DNA from: CAVSRC01 sp963830205
GTDB lineage: Bacteria; Pseudomonadota; Alphaproteobacteria; Rhizobiales; Kaistiaceae
Assembly: GCA_963830205.1 (NCBI GenBank)
Contig: CAWHLP010000022.1
Location: 124,001 to 188,000 of the forward strand
Reading direction: 5' to 3'
DNA: 64,000 nt
Part shown: positions 19,424-29,736 of the stretch, in pieces
Numbering within the stretch: position 1 is the stretch's first letter
Layout of the letters: the number at the start of each line of letters is the position of its first letter
Notes under the pieces: generated by a model
Databases searched by the model: none
What the model saw: the letters and a program-made list of their open reading frames with translations, nothing else
Told to the model about the DNA's origin: nothing
Translations under genes and position numbers: made by a program

Positions 19424-20782
19424 ATGACGTTTTCCGCCCTCGATTCCGGGCTGACCGGCCCGCTCTTTGCCAGCGATGCCATGCGCGCGGTGTTTTCCGA
19501 CCGCGCGAGGCTGGCTGCCATGCTGGCCGCCGAGACGGCGCTGGCCCGCGCCGAAGGTGCCGCCGGCCTGGTGCCCAAGGGTTTGGCACCGGCGCTGGCC
19601 CGGATCAAGGCCGACGACCTCGACATCGCGGCGCTGGGCGCGCGCACGCGCGACGCCGGCGTCGTCGCCATTCCCTTCGTCAAGGCGGTCGAGGCGCTGC
19701 TGCCGGACAAGCTGCGCGCCCATGTCCACAAGGGCGCCACCAGCCAGGACATCGTCGACACGGCGCTGGTTCTGCAGATGGCGGACGCCTTCGGCCTGAT
19801 CGCCGCCGACCTGGTTGCGATCATCGACGGCCTCGCCGCGCTGGCGCGGAAGCACGCGCGCACGCCTTGCGTCGGGCGCACCTACGGCCAGCACGCCGCG
19901 CCGATCACCTTCGGCGCTGTCGCCGGGACGTGGCTCTCCGGCATCGCCGAGGTGGCGGCCGAACTGCCGGCGCTCAGCGAAAGAACTCTGGTCGCCTCTC
20001 TCGGCGGCCCGGTCGGCACGCTCGCCGGCCTTGGCGCGGCAGCGGCGGCGGTGAGCGCCGGCTTCGCCAGGGAACTGAAGCTCGGCGTCGCGCCGGTCGC
20101 CTGGCACACCAACCGCGCCCGCATGGTCAAGGTCGGCGCGTGGCTGGCGACGCTGATCGCAACGCTCGCCCGCATGGCGACCGACGTGGTGTTCCTCTCC
20201 GCGACCGAGGTCGGCGAGGTGGGCGAGGCGCCGGCCGAGGGCCGCGGCGGCTCGTCGGCCATGCCGCACAAGCAGAACCCGCTCTCCTCCGCCGTGATCC
20301 TCGCCGCCCACGCCGCCGCACCGGGCTTCGTCGTCACGTTGCTGAACGCCGCCGCCTCCGGCCAGCAGCGCCCCGCCGGCCTGTGGCAGGCGGAGTGGCA
20401 CGCCCTGCCCGCGCTCTTCGGGCTTGCCTCCGGCGCATTGCGTGAGGCCAGGCGCCTGGCCGAGAGCCTCGCGGTCGACGGCCGGCGCATGCGCGCCAAC
20501 CTCGCCATGACCAACGGCCTCATCTTCGCCGATGCCGCCGCCACGGCGCTCGCCGGCAGGATGGGCCGCAGCAAGGCGCAGGCGATGGTCAAGACGGCAG
20601 CGGCCGAGGTGCGCGCCACGGGCGAGCCGCTCAAGACCGTGCTCGCCCGAGCCGGCGCCCCCGCCGCATTGCTCGACGCCGCCTTCGACCTGAGGCCGGC
20701 AACGGCCGCCGGCGCGACCGCTGCTCTCTCGGCGGTTCGCGAGGCTGAGGCCGTCAAACGCCACCTTGAGGAAGCTCTGACC
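19424..20782 (+). CDS. pcaB: 3-carboxy-cis,cis-muconate cycloisomerase, no stop before pcaL
   Basis: 453 residues of the fumarase/aspartase fold that converts 3-carboxy-cis,cis-muconate to the muconolactone. Seen: GATSQDIVDTALVLQM (about 104-119), RTYGQHAAPITFG, and the signature GSSAMPHKQNP, with the active-site loop serine. There is no stop codon at the end: the frame runs directly through AVKRHLEEAL-TM into the pcaL start at 20783. A TGA lies one frame away at 20778-20780, so a single extra base near 20776 would explain the loss. Either this is a true PcaB-PcaL fusion or an indel error like the others in this window. Confidence 0.9.
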
Positions 20783-21953
20783 ATGCCGACCGTCACCGTC
20801 AACGGCGTCGATCTCTTCTACGATCTTGCCGGACCGAAGGGCCTGCCGACCGTCGTCTTCTCCAATTCGCTGGGCTCGCACAATCGAGATGTGGGACGGC
20901 GTTGCCGAGGCGCTCGCCGGGCGCTTCCGCGTGCTGCGCTACGACATGCAAGGGCACGGCCGCTCCGGCTCACGCGACCAGCCCACCACCATCGACGACC
21001 TCGCCGACGACCTCGCCGGCCTGCTCGAGACGCTCGATATCGCAGAGGCCCATGTCGTCGGCCTGTCGCTGGGCGGCATGACGGCGCAGGCCTTCGCCGC
21101 CCTCCATCCCGAGCGGACGGCAAGCCTGGTGCTGATGGCGACGTCGGCCCACCTGCCGCCGCCGGATTTCTGGCGCCAGCGGGCGGCCACCGTGGTCGAT
21201 GCCGGTCCGGAAGCGGTGGTCGATACCATCGTGCCGCGCTGGTTCACGCCCGCCTTCCAGGAGCGCGACCCGGCGGCGGTGCGGCGCATCCGCGATCTCT
21301 TCCTCGAGTCGGAGCGCCATGGCTATGCCCGCTGTTGCGAGGCGATCGCCGACATGGACCTCCGCCAGCGCATCAAGACGATCACCGCGCCGACGCTGGT
21401 GATGGTCGGCGCCGACGATCACGTCGCGCCGCTGGCCATGGGCGAAGACATCCGCAGCCGTATCAAGGGCGCCGAGATGGTGGTCATCGCCGATTGCGCC
21501 CACCTGATGTCGGTCGAGCAGCCGGCCGATTGCGGCAGTCACATCGCTGCCTTCCTCGCGCGCCACGCGCCGGGCGCGCCGACGGGCGATTTCGCCGAGG
21601 GCCTTGCCATCCGCCGCTCGGTGCTGGGCGGGGCCCATGTCGACCGCTCGCTCGACAATGCCGGCGCCTTCGGCATGCCCTGGCAGGACTTCATCACCCG
21701 CGTCGCCTGGCACGACGCCTGGGGCGACCCGACACTGCCGCGCAAGACCCGCTCGCTGCTGACGCTGGTGATGATGATCGCGCTCCACCGCGAGGAGGAG
21801 TTCAAGCTGCACATCCGCCCGGCACTCGCCAATGGCGTGACCGTGGAGGAGCTGCAGTCGCTCATCCGCCACGCCGCCGTCTATGCCGGCATCCCCGCCG
21901 GCAACGCCGCCATGCGCTGGGTGCGCGAGGTTCTCGGAGACGAACTGAAGTGA
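20783..21953 (+). CDS. pcaL: PcaD-PcaC fusion: enol-lactonase plus carboxymuconolactone decarboxylase, frame broken
   Basis: Two-domain enzyme. The N-terminal alpha/beta hydrolase (about residues 1-255, 3-oxoadipate enol-lactonase) has the nucleophile motif GLSLGGMT, the acid in GADDHV and the histidine in CAHLMSV. The C-terminal carboxymuconolactone decarboxylase domain (about 265-390) has the RSVLGGAHVDRSL entry and the IRHAAVYAGIPAGNAA segment typical of PcaC. Fusions of this kind are known as PcaL. The frame changes at 20879-20883 (CACAATC); dropping one A gives NSLGSHIEMWDGVAEAL and one continuous reading of 389 residues. The start ATG is in frame with pcaB. Confidence 0.9.
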
Positions 21954-21976
21954 TGGCGGCGCGTAACCTCCTTCTT

Positions 21977-22100
21977 CCCCCTCCCCTGCAAGGGGAGGGT
22001 CGGACCGCGCAGCGGTCCAGGGAGGGGTCATGCGCGTCCGGCCGGTTGACCCCCACCCGGTTGGCTTCGCCAACCGACCTCCCCCTTCCAGGGGGAGGAG
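21977..22100. repeat. Four consecutive stem-loops between pcaL and pcaI
   Basis: Perfect hairpins follow one another: CCCTCCCCT/AGGGGAGGG at 21979-21999, GGACCGC/GCGGTCC at 22002-22018, CGGTTGGC/GCCAACCG at 22058-22076, and CCTCCCCC/GGGGGAGG at 22078-22098. Loops are three to five bases. This is a composite mosaic element sitting inside an operon; it could stabilise or attenuate the message between pcaL and pcaI. Similar but not identical pieces lie at 16.6 and 53.2 kb. Confidence 0.75.
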
Positions 22101-22137
22101 AAGACCAGAGACCGCATATGTGCCGGAGTGATTGCTG

Positions 22138-22986
22138 ATGGCCGAATTCCTGTCCCTCCATGATGCGGTCGCCGCCCATCTCAAGGACGGTGATAGCGTC
22201 GCCATGGAGGGCTTCACCCATCTCATCCCCTTTGCCGCCGGGCACGAGGTCATCCGCCAGGGGCGGACCGGGCTGACGCTCATCCGCATGACCCCGGATC
22301 TCATCTACGACCAGATGATCGGCATGGGCTGCGCCGACCGGCTGATCTTCTCGTGGGGCGGCAATCCCGGCGTCGGCTCGCTCCACCGCATGCGCGATGC
22401 GGTCGAGAACGGCTGGCCGAAGCCGCTTGCCATCGAAGAGCATTCGCACGCGGCACTCGCCAATGCCTATGACGCCGGCGCCGCCAACCTGCCCTTCGCC
22501 GTCTTCCGCGGCTACAAGGGCGTCGGCCTCACCGCCGTCAATGCCAACATCCGCTCGGTCACCTGCCCCTATACCGGCGAGGTGTTGGCGACCGTGCCGG
22601 CCATCCGCCCCGACGTCGGCGTCATCCACGCGTTGCGCGCCGACCGCGCCGGCAACGTTCTGCTCGAAGGCATCGTCGGCGTGCAGAAGCAGGTGGTGCT
22701 GGCGGCGAAGCGCTCCATCGTCACCGTCGAGGAGATCGTCGACGATCTCGGCGCGCCGAGCACCAACTCGGTGATCCTGCCGCACTGGACGGTCACCGCC
22801 ATCGCCGCTGTGCCGGGCGGCGCCTACCCCTCCTACGCCCACGGCTACTACAAGCGCGCCAACGCCTTCTACAAAGCGTGGGACACCATCGCCCGCGACC
22901 GCGACACCTTCCTCGCCTGGATGAACGAGAACGTGCTGGCCCGCAGGGCCGAAGACTTCGCCGCCTATGCCCGGAGGGCGGCGTGA
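22138..22986 (+). CDS. pcaI: 3-oxoadipate CoA-transferase subunit A
   Basis: 282 residues of the class I CoA-transferase alpha subunit, moving CoA from succinyl-CoA to beta-ketoadipate. Seen: DSVAMEGFTHLIPFAAGHEVIRQG with the GF(T/S)HL CoA-site motif, SWGGNPGVGSLHR, and ADRAGNVLLEGIVGVQKQVVLAA. It is of the longer glutaconate-CoA-transferase-like type. ATG 22138 is preferred, with GGAG about ten bases upstream; the gene follows a mosaic repeat. Its last bases overlap the pcaJ start (GTGA). Confidence 0.92.
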   Translation: MAEFLSLHDAVAAHLKDGDSVAMEGFTHLIPFAAGHEVIRQGRTGLTLIRMTPDLIYDQMIGMGCADRLIFSWGGNPGVGSLHRMRDAVENGWPKPLAIEEHSHAALANAYDAGAANLPFAVFRGYKGVGLTAVNANIRSVTCPYTGEVLATVPAIRPDVGVIHALRADRAGNVLLEGIVGVQKQVVLAAKRSIVTVEEIVDDLGAPSTNSVILPHWTVTAIAAVPGGAYPSYAHGYYKRANAFYKAWDTIARDRDTFLAWMNENVLARRAEDFAAYARRAA

Positions 22987-23755
22987 CCGACGCCTACACC
23001 CCCACCGAGATCATGACCGTCGCGGCGGCCCGCGCGCTCGGCAATGACGACGTCGTCTTCGTCGGCATCGGCGCGCCCTCGGCCGCCTGCAACCTCGCCC
23101 GCCTGACCCACGCGCCCAAGATCACGCTGATCTACGAGTCGGGCACCATCGACACCAAGCCGGACGTGCTGCCGCTCTCCATCGGCGACGGCGAACTGTG
23201 CGAGACGGCGCTGACCACCGTCTCGGTGCCCGAGATGTTCCGCTACTGGCTGCAGGGCGGGCGCATCACGGTGGGCTTCCTCGGCGGCGCCCAGATCGAC
23301 CGCTACGCCAACCTCAACACCACCGTCGTCGGAAGCTACGACCATCCCAAGGTGCGGCTGCCGGGTGGCGGCGGTGCGCCGGAGATCGCGGCAAACTGCG
23401 GGCAGATATTCATAACGATGGCGATGTCGCCGCGGGCCTATGTTCGGAAGCTCGACTTCATCACCTCGCTCGGCCACGGCAGCGGACCGGGAAGCCGCGC
23501 CGCGCTGGGCCTGAAGACGCGCGGGCCGACCCGCGTCGTCACCGACCTCTGCGTCCTGGAGCCCGACCCGGCGACCTGCGAGCTGACCGTGGTGTCGCTC
23601 CATCCCGGCGTCAGCCGCGAGGCGGTGCAGGCACAATGCGGCTGGCAACTGAAGTTCGCCGACGATGCCGCCCAGACGCCGCCGCCGAGCGCGGACGAAC
23701 TCGGCTTGTTGCGCGAGTTGCAGGCGCGCACCGCCAGGGCCCACGGAGGCGACGC

Positions 23756-23759
<4 letters not shown>
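22983..23759 (+). CDS. pcaJ: 3-oxoadipate CoA-transferase subunit B
   Basis: 258 residues, starting at a GTG that overlaps the pcaI stop. The catalytic glutamate region reads LIYESGTID (about residues 47-55), the ESG motif of the glutaconate-type beta subunit rather than the SENG of the shorter PcaJ. GGRITVGFLGGAQID and LPGGGGAPEIAA are further family segments. It forms the heteromer with PcaI. Its stop overlaps the pcaF start (ATGA). Confidence 0.92.
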
Positions 23760-24967
<1,208 letters not shown>

Positions 24968-24994
24968 GGAATATTGGACAGAGGGGAGGAACCC

Positions 24995-25705
24995 GTGACA
25001 ACCGCCTATCCGCTGGAGAGCCTCGAGGCTCATCCGAAATACCTGTCGCCCGGCTACAAATCGACGGTGCTGCGCTCGCCCAAGCGGCCGCTCATCATCC
25101 TGCCGCACACCATGAGCGAGCTGACCGGGCCGATCTATGGCCACGAGGCGGTCAAGGAGAACGATTCCGACCTCACCAAGCAGCACAGCGGCGAGCCGCA
25201 GGGCGAGCGCATCATCGTCTCCGGCACAGTGATGGACGAGGACGGCCGGCCGATCCCCAACACGCTGATCGAGATCTGGCAGGCCAACGCCGCCGGCCGC
25301 TACATCCACGTCGTCGACCAGCACCACGCGCCGCTCGACCCGAATTTTTCCGGCGCCGGCCGCTGCGTCACCGACTCGAAGGGCCGCTACACGTTCACCA
25401 CCGTCAAGCCCGGCGCCTACCCGTGGAAGAACCACCACAACGCCTGGCGGCCGAACCACATCCACTTCTCGCTGTTCGGGCCGAGCTTCCTCACCCGCCT
25501 GGTCACCCAGATGTACTTCCCCGGCGACCCGCTGATCCCGCTCGATCCGATCGCCAATTCGGTGACCGACGCACGAGCGCTGCAACGCATGATCGCGGTC
25601 TTCGACCTGGAGACCACCGTGCCCGAATGGGCGCTCGGCTACCGCTTCGACATCGTGCTGCGCGGCCACGCCAGCACCCCCTTCGAGGATCCGCACCATG
25701 GCTGA
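24995..25705 (+). CDS. pcaH: Protocatechuate 3,4-dioxygenase beta subunit
   Basis: 236 residues. This subunit carries the non-haem Fe(III) that cleaves protocatechuate between its hydroxyls. The four ligands are recognisable by spacing: Tyr in AGRYIHV, Tyr 39 residues later in GAYPWKN, and the two histidines of RPNHIHF 13 and 15 residues after that, matching the family's Tyr408/Tyr447/His460/His462 pattern. The start is GTG 24995, set by a GGGGAGGA site five to twelve bases upstream; a TTG at 24974 is also in frame. It overlaps pcaG by eight bases. Confidence 0.95.
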   Translation: MTTAYPLESLEAHPKYLSPGYKSTVLRSPKRPLIILPHTMSELTGPIYGHEAVKENDSDLTKQHSGEPQGERIIVSGTVMDEDGRPIPNTLIEIWQANAAGRYIHVVDQHHAPLDPNFSGAGRCVTDSKGRYTFTTVKPGAYPWKNHHNAWRPNHIHFSLFGPSFLTRLVTQMYFPGDPLIPLDPIANSVTDARALQRMIAVFDLETTVPEWALGYRFDIVLRGHASTPFEDPHHG

Positions 25706-26291
25706 TCACGGCATCACCCCGTCGCAGACGGTCGGCCCCTATTTCGCCTATGCCCTCACCCCGGGCGACACCTATTCGCTGACAGCGCTCGTCGGCAACG
25801 ACCTGGTCACCGCGGACGCGGTCGGCCATCCGATCGTCATCGAGGGCCGCGTCACCGACGGCGACGGTGCCCCGGTGCCCGACTGCTTCCTTGAGGTGTG
25901 GCAGGCCGACGGCGCCGGCCGCTATCCCGGCCAGCCGGGCCAGAAGCCCAACACCACCTTCAAGGGCTTCGGCCGCGGCGAGGCCGACAAGGACGGCCGC
26001 TACCACTTCCACACGGTCAAGCCCGGCCCGGTGCCGGGGCTGGACGGCAAGATGCAGGCGCCGCACATCAATGTCGGCGTCTTCGCCCGCGGCGTGCTCC
26101 GCCGCATGTTCACCCGCATCTATTTCGCCGACGAGGCGGCCAATGCCGGCGACGCCATCCTGGCGCTGGTGCCGGAGGACCGCCGCGCGACGCTGATCGC
26201 CAAGCGCGACGGAGAAGCCAAGGGCGCCCCGCGCTACGTCTTCGACGTGCACCTGCAGGGCGACGACGAGACGGTGTTCTTCGAGGCGTGA
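25698..26291 (+). CDS. pcaG: Protocatechuate 3,4-dioxygenase alpha subunit
   Basis: 197 residues, the alpha partner of PcaH in the (alpha-beta)Fe oligomer; it lacks the iron ligands but shapes the substrate pocket. Seen: TPSQTVGPYFAYALTPG at the start, EVWQADGAGRYPGQPG, and PHINVGVFARGVLRR. The start overlaps pcaH by eight bases. Its last 40 bases (26252-26291) are duplicated 2.1 kb downstream, see the repeat at 28371-28410. Confidence 0.95.
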   Translation: MADHGITPSQTVGPYFAYALTPGDTYSLTALVGNDLVTADAVGHPIVIEGRVTDGDGAPVPDCFLEVWQADGAGRYPGQPGQKPNTTFKGFGRGEADKDGRYHFHTVKPGPVPGLDGKMQAPHINVGVFARGVLRRMFTRIYFADEAANAGDAILALVPEDRRATLIAKRDGEAKGAPRYVFDVHLQGDDETVFFEA

Positions 26292-26320
26292 GGCCGACGG
26301 CGCGACATGGGTCTGCGTCG

Positions 26321-27835
26321 TCACTCCTCCTTCATCTGGTTGATGCGGGCCATCGTCAGATAGAGCATGCAATAGCCGTCCATCAGCATGCTGTTCGGCC
26401 GGCTAAGGTCGATCTTGTCGGACGGACACGCCGCCCGGCGCAGCGCCAGCCACGCCCGTTGGCGCTGCTTCTCGGCCGGATCCTGGGCCAGCTTGCGCAC
26501 ATAGATCCGCGCCATGACGCCATCGAAGCGCGCCAGCGTTGGGAACCGGCAGATGACCTGAGCCGCCGGGTCGAGTTTGCCGCCGCAATCGAATGAGGCC
26601 GAGGTGACATCACGGTCCTCTTCGGGAATCGCCTTGTCCAACTGATCGCGATTGTCGATGGTGAGATCGGGCGCATTCGCCGCCTTGAACGGCACGGCCG
26701 GACCGAGAATCGTGAAGTTCGTGATCGGGAGCGGTGCATCGCCATCGATGCGGACCTCGCCGCCGGCGTAACTGCCGGTCGACTGGACAACCCACCTGCC
26801 CATCCGATCCCTGGAGAAATTGCAGGAAAAGGTTCCTGGCCCCGGGACTAGAACGTCATCGAGCGAGAAATCCCTGCCAAGGTCGGGTTGCAACCCGATA
26901 GTCCGGCCGACCTCCACCATATGCGCGCTGGCCAGACCGTCTCCGTCGAAGAAGTCCTGGAGGCCGTAGTCGAGGATAACGAACCCCGGAGTGTGCCCCT
27001 TCGTCTCGGCAAAATTCTCAGTCAGAACGAAAATGCAAGACGACGCTGCCGAGACGAGGTCGAGTTCACGCGGATAGCTGACGGAATCGACGAGCAGATC
27101 GGTCGGATCGGTGAAAAGCCGCGAGAAGCGATCGAGTTCGTAGAACTCCTTTGGTCCGTATCCGAGGAATTCGAAGACGGTGTTCGGCTGCACGTCCCAC
27201 TGATCGATGCGGCGCTGCAATTCGCGGATCGTCTCGCGCGACTGGCTAAAGAACATCTCGGCAAGCACCGCAACGTCCAGACCCGCGGTGCTGAGATTTG
27301 CCGGTATCGCCGAGTTGAACGGCGCATGCAGGCCGAGCCGCCCATCGATGTGGAGTATCCTTGCCGGCTTGGCTGGCGTATGGCGCGCAACTTCCGTGTT
27401 TCCTGCCAGGAAGACGAGAGCGCACCCTGAGAGGCAGCTATCGCCCGGACCAACATAGGTTGCGATGCCGTTCTGACTGACGATGTCAGCGAGCTTGAGC
27501 GACTCGCCGAAAGCACCGCCCGGGCTGTTGAGTTCGATGACCGCGGTGTTGAAGAAGTCGAGGCCGGTCACCAGCGCCTCGAGCTTGGCCGCGTCGCCCG
27601 GCTCGATCGGCCCGTCCAGACGGATGAACCGTTCGCTGTCGAAGGCGAATTTCGCGGGCGCCACAGCCGATGCGTCGGCCGCAGACGATGCGTACGGATA
27701 GACAGGCGGATAGGGCGCGACATATGTCCCGCCCGGAGGATCGACGATGCGGATGTCGGCGGCCCGAGCTGACGCGTGTAGATTGACCAGGGCCGCGACC
27801 ACCGCCGCCGGAATGGCGATTGCCGTGCGGCTCAC
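26321..27835 (-). CDS. Exported protein with ClpP/crotonase-like domain
   Basis: 504 residues from a GTG that overlaps the upstream gene's stop. An N-terminal signal stretch (AIAIPAAVVAALVNLHASARA) is followed by a Pro/Tyr-rich segment and a ClpP-like fold: AVIELNSPGGAFGESLKLAD and GDSCLSGCALVFLAG, resembling the oxyanion-hole and nucleophile regions of COG3904-type periplasmic proteins; the residue after GDSCLSG is cysteine-flanked, so catalytic competence is uncertain. A large middle part (about 180-400) is unassigned. The C-terminal 90 residues with paired cysteines (SFDCGGKLDPAAQVICR) resemble LprI/DUF1311 proteins. The segment reads less GC-rich than the pca genes and lies between two copies of the pcaG end. 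Confidence 0.75.
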   Translation of the reverse strand: MSRTAIAIPAAVVAALVNLHASARAADIRIVDPPGGTYVAPYPPVYPYASSAADASAVAPAKFAFDSERFIRLDGPIEPGDAAKLEALVTGLDFFNTAVIELNSPGGAFGESLKLADIVSQNGIATYVGPGDSCLSGCALVFLAGNTEVARHTPAKPARILHIDGRLGLHAPFNSAIPANLSTAGLDVAVLAEMFFSQSRETIRELQRRIDQWDVQPNTVFEFLGYGPKEFYELDRFSRLFTDPTDLLVDSVSYPRELDLVSAASSCIFVLTENFAETKGHTPGFVILDYGLQDFFDGDGLASAHMVEVGRTIGLQPDLGRDFSLDDVLVPGPGTFSCNFSRDRMGRWVVQSTGSYAGGEVRIDGDAPLPITNFTILGPAVPFKAANAPDLTIDNRDQLDKAIPEEDRDVTSASFDCGGKLDPAAQVICRFPTLARFDGVMARIYVRKLAQDPAEKQRQRAWLALRRAACPSDKIDLSRPNSMLMDGYCMLYLTMARINQMKEE

Positions 27836-28263
27836 ATGCACGACAGCTGGTCCACGCGCACGACGCTGTCCGCCTGGGCAGCGATCGCCGCGGATTGCGA
27901 GGCTAAGCACTTCAGCTGCGCCCGCGTCAGAATAAGGACGCCGGTGACCGGGCTGCCGTTGGTCGCCTGCGCGCTCGCAGCCTGCTGCGGCAGGCCCGAA
28001 TCCTGGACGCCTGAGGACATGGCGGCGGCCGCCGGCGAAGGGTCCGGGCAGGCATCAAGGAAGATGACCATCGGATCCTTGTCGAGCGCCAGGTAGACGC
28101 CAGCATTCTGGGCCAGGCAGGCGAGCTTGCTGCGGTCGACGAATATCCCGGGCCCGGCTGCCTGTGCTTCCCGACATATCGGCTGAATTGCCAAGACTAT
28201 GACCGCCGTCAGGCAAGCAGTGCGGCAAAGCACACGATTCCTCCTGCGCTGGATGCTCGACAT
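27832..28263 (-). CDS. Hypothetical exported protein
   Basis: About 143 residues starting MSSIQRRRNRV, with a hydrophobic export segment (TACLTAVIVLAIQPI). The mature part has two similar blocks, DRSKLACLAQNAGVYLA and TRAQLKCLASQSAAIAA, each with (R)xxLxCLA, suggesting an internal duplication, separated by an Asp/Pro and Gln/Ala-rich region. No family recognised. Its stop overlaps the start of the next gene (GTGA), so the pair is coupled. An in-frame ATG at 28308 would add 15 residues. Confidence 0.6.
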   Translation of the reverse strand: MSSIQRRRNRVLCRTACLTAVIVLAIQPICREAQAAGPGIFVDRSKLACLAQNAGVYLALDKDPMVIFLDACPDPSPAAAAMSSGVQDSGLPQQAASAQATNGSPVTGVLILTRAQLKCLASQSAAIAAQADSVVRVDQLSCM

Positions 28264-28370
28264 TGAATTTGTCCGACCTACGCGAAGAACGAGATACTGT
28301 GCCGACAAGGCAGCTTTACTTGATCAAGCATGCCCCCGAAATGCAAGCATTCATCCGGGCCGGCAGCCGG

Positions 28371-28410
28371 CCTGCAGGGCGACGACGAAACGGTGTTCTT
28401 CGAGGCGTGA
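28371..28410 (+). repeat. Second copy of the pcaG 3' end (direct repeat)
   Basis: Forty bases beginning CCTGCAGGGCGACGACGA and ending in the stop context GAGGCGTGA repeat 26252-26291 with one mismatch (A at 28390 for G at 26270). Identity stops sharply on both sides. It bounds the two-gene minus-strand segment 26292-28370. The likely reading is that this segment entered at the end of pcaG and duplicated it, or that two regions recombined there; no integrase or transposase is seen. Confidence 0.85.
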
Positions 28411-28426
28411 AATTCGCCGTCACAAC

Positions 28427-28466
28427 CCTCGGCAGTAACCGATTGGTAACCATAAAGGCCGAGGAT
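28427..28466 (+). terminator. Possible former pcaHG terminator
   Basis: CCTCGGC (28427-28433) pairs with GCCGAGG (28458-28464) around a 24-base loop and is followed by ATATTT. It lies 17 bases after the second pcaG end and could be the original terminator of the pca operon, now separated from pcaG. The long loop makes this weak. Confidence 0.3.
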
Positions 28467-28584
28467 ATTTCTCGCGATTCGTCGCTTTCCTGCCGCAATC
28501 CGGCACTTGATAGAGCGACGTGCGGGCCAGATCAGCGCCTGCGCCGACGTTCCTGAAGAAGGGATACCGGTCAAATCGACAACT

Positions 28585-28621
28585 AAGGCCCGCCTTCTCC
28601 CAGCAAGGGGAGGCGGGCCTT
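28585..28621. terminator. Strong 11-bp hairpin, possible terminator
   Basis: AAGGCCCGCCT at 28585-28595 and AGGCGGGCCTT at 28611-28621 form a perfect stem around a 15-base loop that itself holds CTCCC/GGGGAG. Either strand could use it; the + strand continues TCGTGCGTTTT. It lies in the 308-bp gap 28411-28718, which has no supported gene. Confidence 0.5.
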
Positions 28622-28658
28622 CGTGCGTTTTGGGGCCCTTCCCCGCCCGCGGCCACAC

Positions 28659-28688
28659 GAAAAAGCCGGGCGGCAGGGCCGCCCGGCT
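28659..28688 (-). terminator. Rho-independent terminator of the sugar ABC operon
   Basis: On the minus strand the stem AGCCGGGCGG/CCGCCCGGCT (28664-28688, five-base loop) is followed by TTTTTCG. It stands 31 bases after the substrate-binding protein stop at 28719, the last gene of the operon, so the assignment is good. Confidence 0.8.
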
Positions 28689-28718
28689 CGCGCATTGACT
28701 GCTGAGGCTCGCTGACGC

Positions 28719-29666
28719 CTAGAACGGCGAATCCGGGAAGTACCACTCGGCCGCGTTGTCCTTGGTGATCAGCGTCGCGTCGAGGATGTAGCTGCCGCCC
28801 ACCGGAACCTGGTCGTAGAGGTGCGCCGCGGTCAGCTCAAGCGCGGTGCCGACCATCGACGGCGGATAGGCGACGTCCACCGGGACCATCTTGTCGCCGT
28901 CCATGACCTTCTTGACCATGTCCTTCATGCCGGCGCCGCCGACGATGTACTGGATGTCGGTGCGCTTGGCCTGCGCGATCGCCTGCAGCACGCCGACCGT
29001 CATGTCGTCGTCCTGGCACCACACGACGTCGATCTTCGGATACTTGGTCAGGTAGTCCTGCATGACCTTGAAGGCGTCGTCACGCGACCAGTTGCCGTAC
29101 TGCTTCTCGAGCACCTTGACGTTGGAGCCCTTGATGGCGGCATCGAAGCCGTCCTGGCGCTGCTGGTCGATCGGGATCGGCAGGCCGCGGATGACCACCA
29201 CGGAAGCGTCCGGGCTGTTCGCCTTGATGTAATCGCCGGCGACGGCGCCGAGCGCCGGGTTGTTGCCGGCGACGTAGAGGTCGCGCACCGAGGTATCGTT
29301 GTTGCTCGGCGAACGGTCGACCAGCGTGACGAAGGTGCCCTTCGACTTGACCTGCTTGATGGCGTTGACCAGCGGGTCCGGATCGGACGGCAGGATGACC
29401 AGCGCGTCGATGCCCTGCGTGCTCAGATCCTCAAGCGCGTTGGCCTGGGTGGCAGCGTCTGGCGAGGTCTTCACGATGACGTTGAGGCCCGGATATTCCG
29501 CCATGAGCAGCTTGGCGACGCGATTGGCATGGAACACCACGCCTGCTGTCCAGCCATGGTCGGCAGCCGGGATCGACACACCGATGGTTTTCTTGTCGGC
29601 GGCCTGGGCAACGCTCATCAGAGCCGCCATGGCAACCGCCACACCCACCATTATTTTACGCATCAT
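28719..29666 (-). CDS. Sugar ABC transporter substrate-binding protein (RbsB type)
   Basis: 315 residues of the periplasmic binding protein family 1: signal peptide MRKIMVGVAVAMAALMSVAQA, then GVSIPAADHGWTAGVVFHANRVAK and LSTQGIDALVILPSDPDP of the first lobe and DVVWCQDDDMTVGVLQAI of the second. It presents a sugar or polyol to the permease below. The substrate is not readable from sequence; ribose, xylose, inositol and erythritol binders share this pattern. GGGGAGA precedes the start. Last gene of the operon ATPase-permease-binding protein. Confidence 0.92.
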   Translation of the reverse strand: MMRKIMVGVAVAMAALMSVAQAADKKTIGVSIPAADHGWTAGVVFHANRVAKLLMAEYPGLNVIVKTSPDAATQANALEDLSTQGIDALVILPSDPDPLVNAIKQVKSKGTFVTLVDRSPSNNDTSVRDLYVAGNNPALGAVAGDYIKANSPDASVVVIRGLPIPIDQQRQDGFDAAIKGSNVKVLEKQYGNWSRDDAFKVMQDYLTKYPKIDVVWCQDDDMTVGVLQAIAQAKRTDIQYIVGGAGMKDMVKKVMDGDKMVPVDVAYPPSMVGTALELTAAHLYDQVPVGGSYILDATLITKDNAAEWYFPDSPF

Positions 29667-29736
29667 TGTCTCCCCACAGTGTTCAGGGCCTGGTCGAAGT
29701 GCATGCCGGGGCGACCCAGTTGACCCGGCAATCCGG

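Noticed and set aside
26321..28263. Composite transposon around the two minus-strand genes
   Set aside because: Direct copies of the pcaG end flank the segment but there are no terminal inverted repeats and no transposase or integrase.
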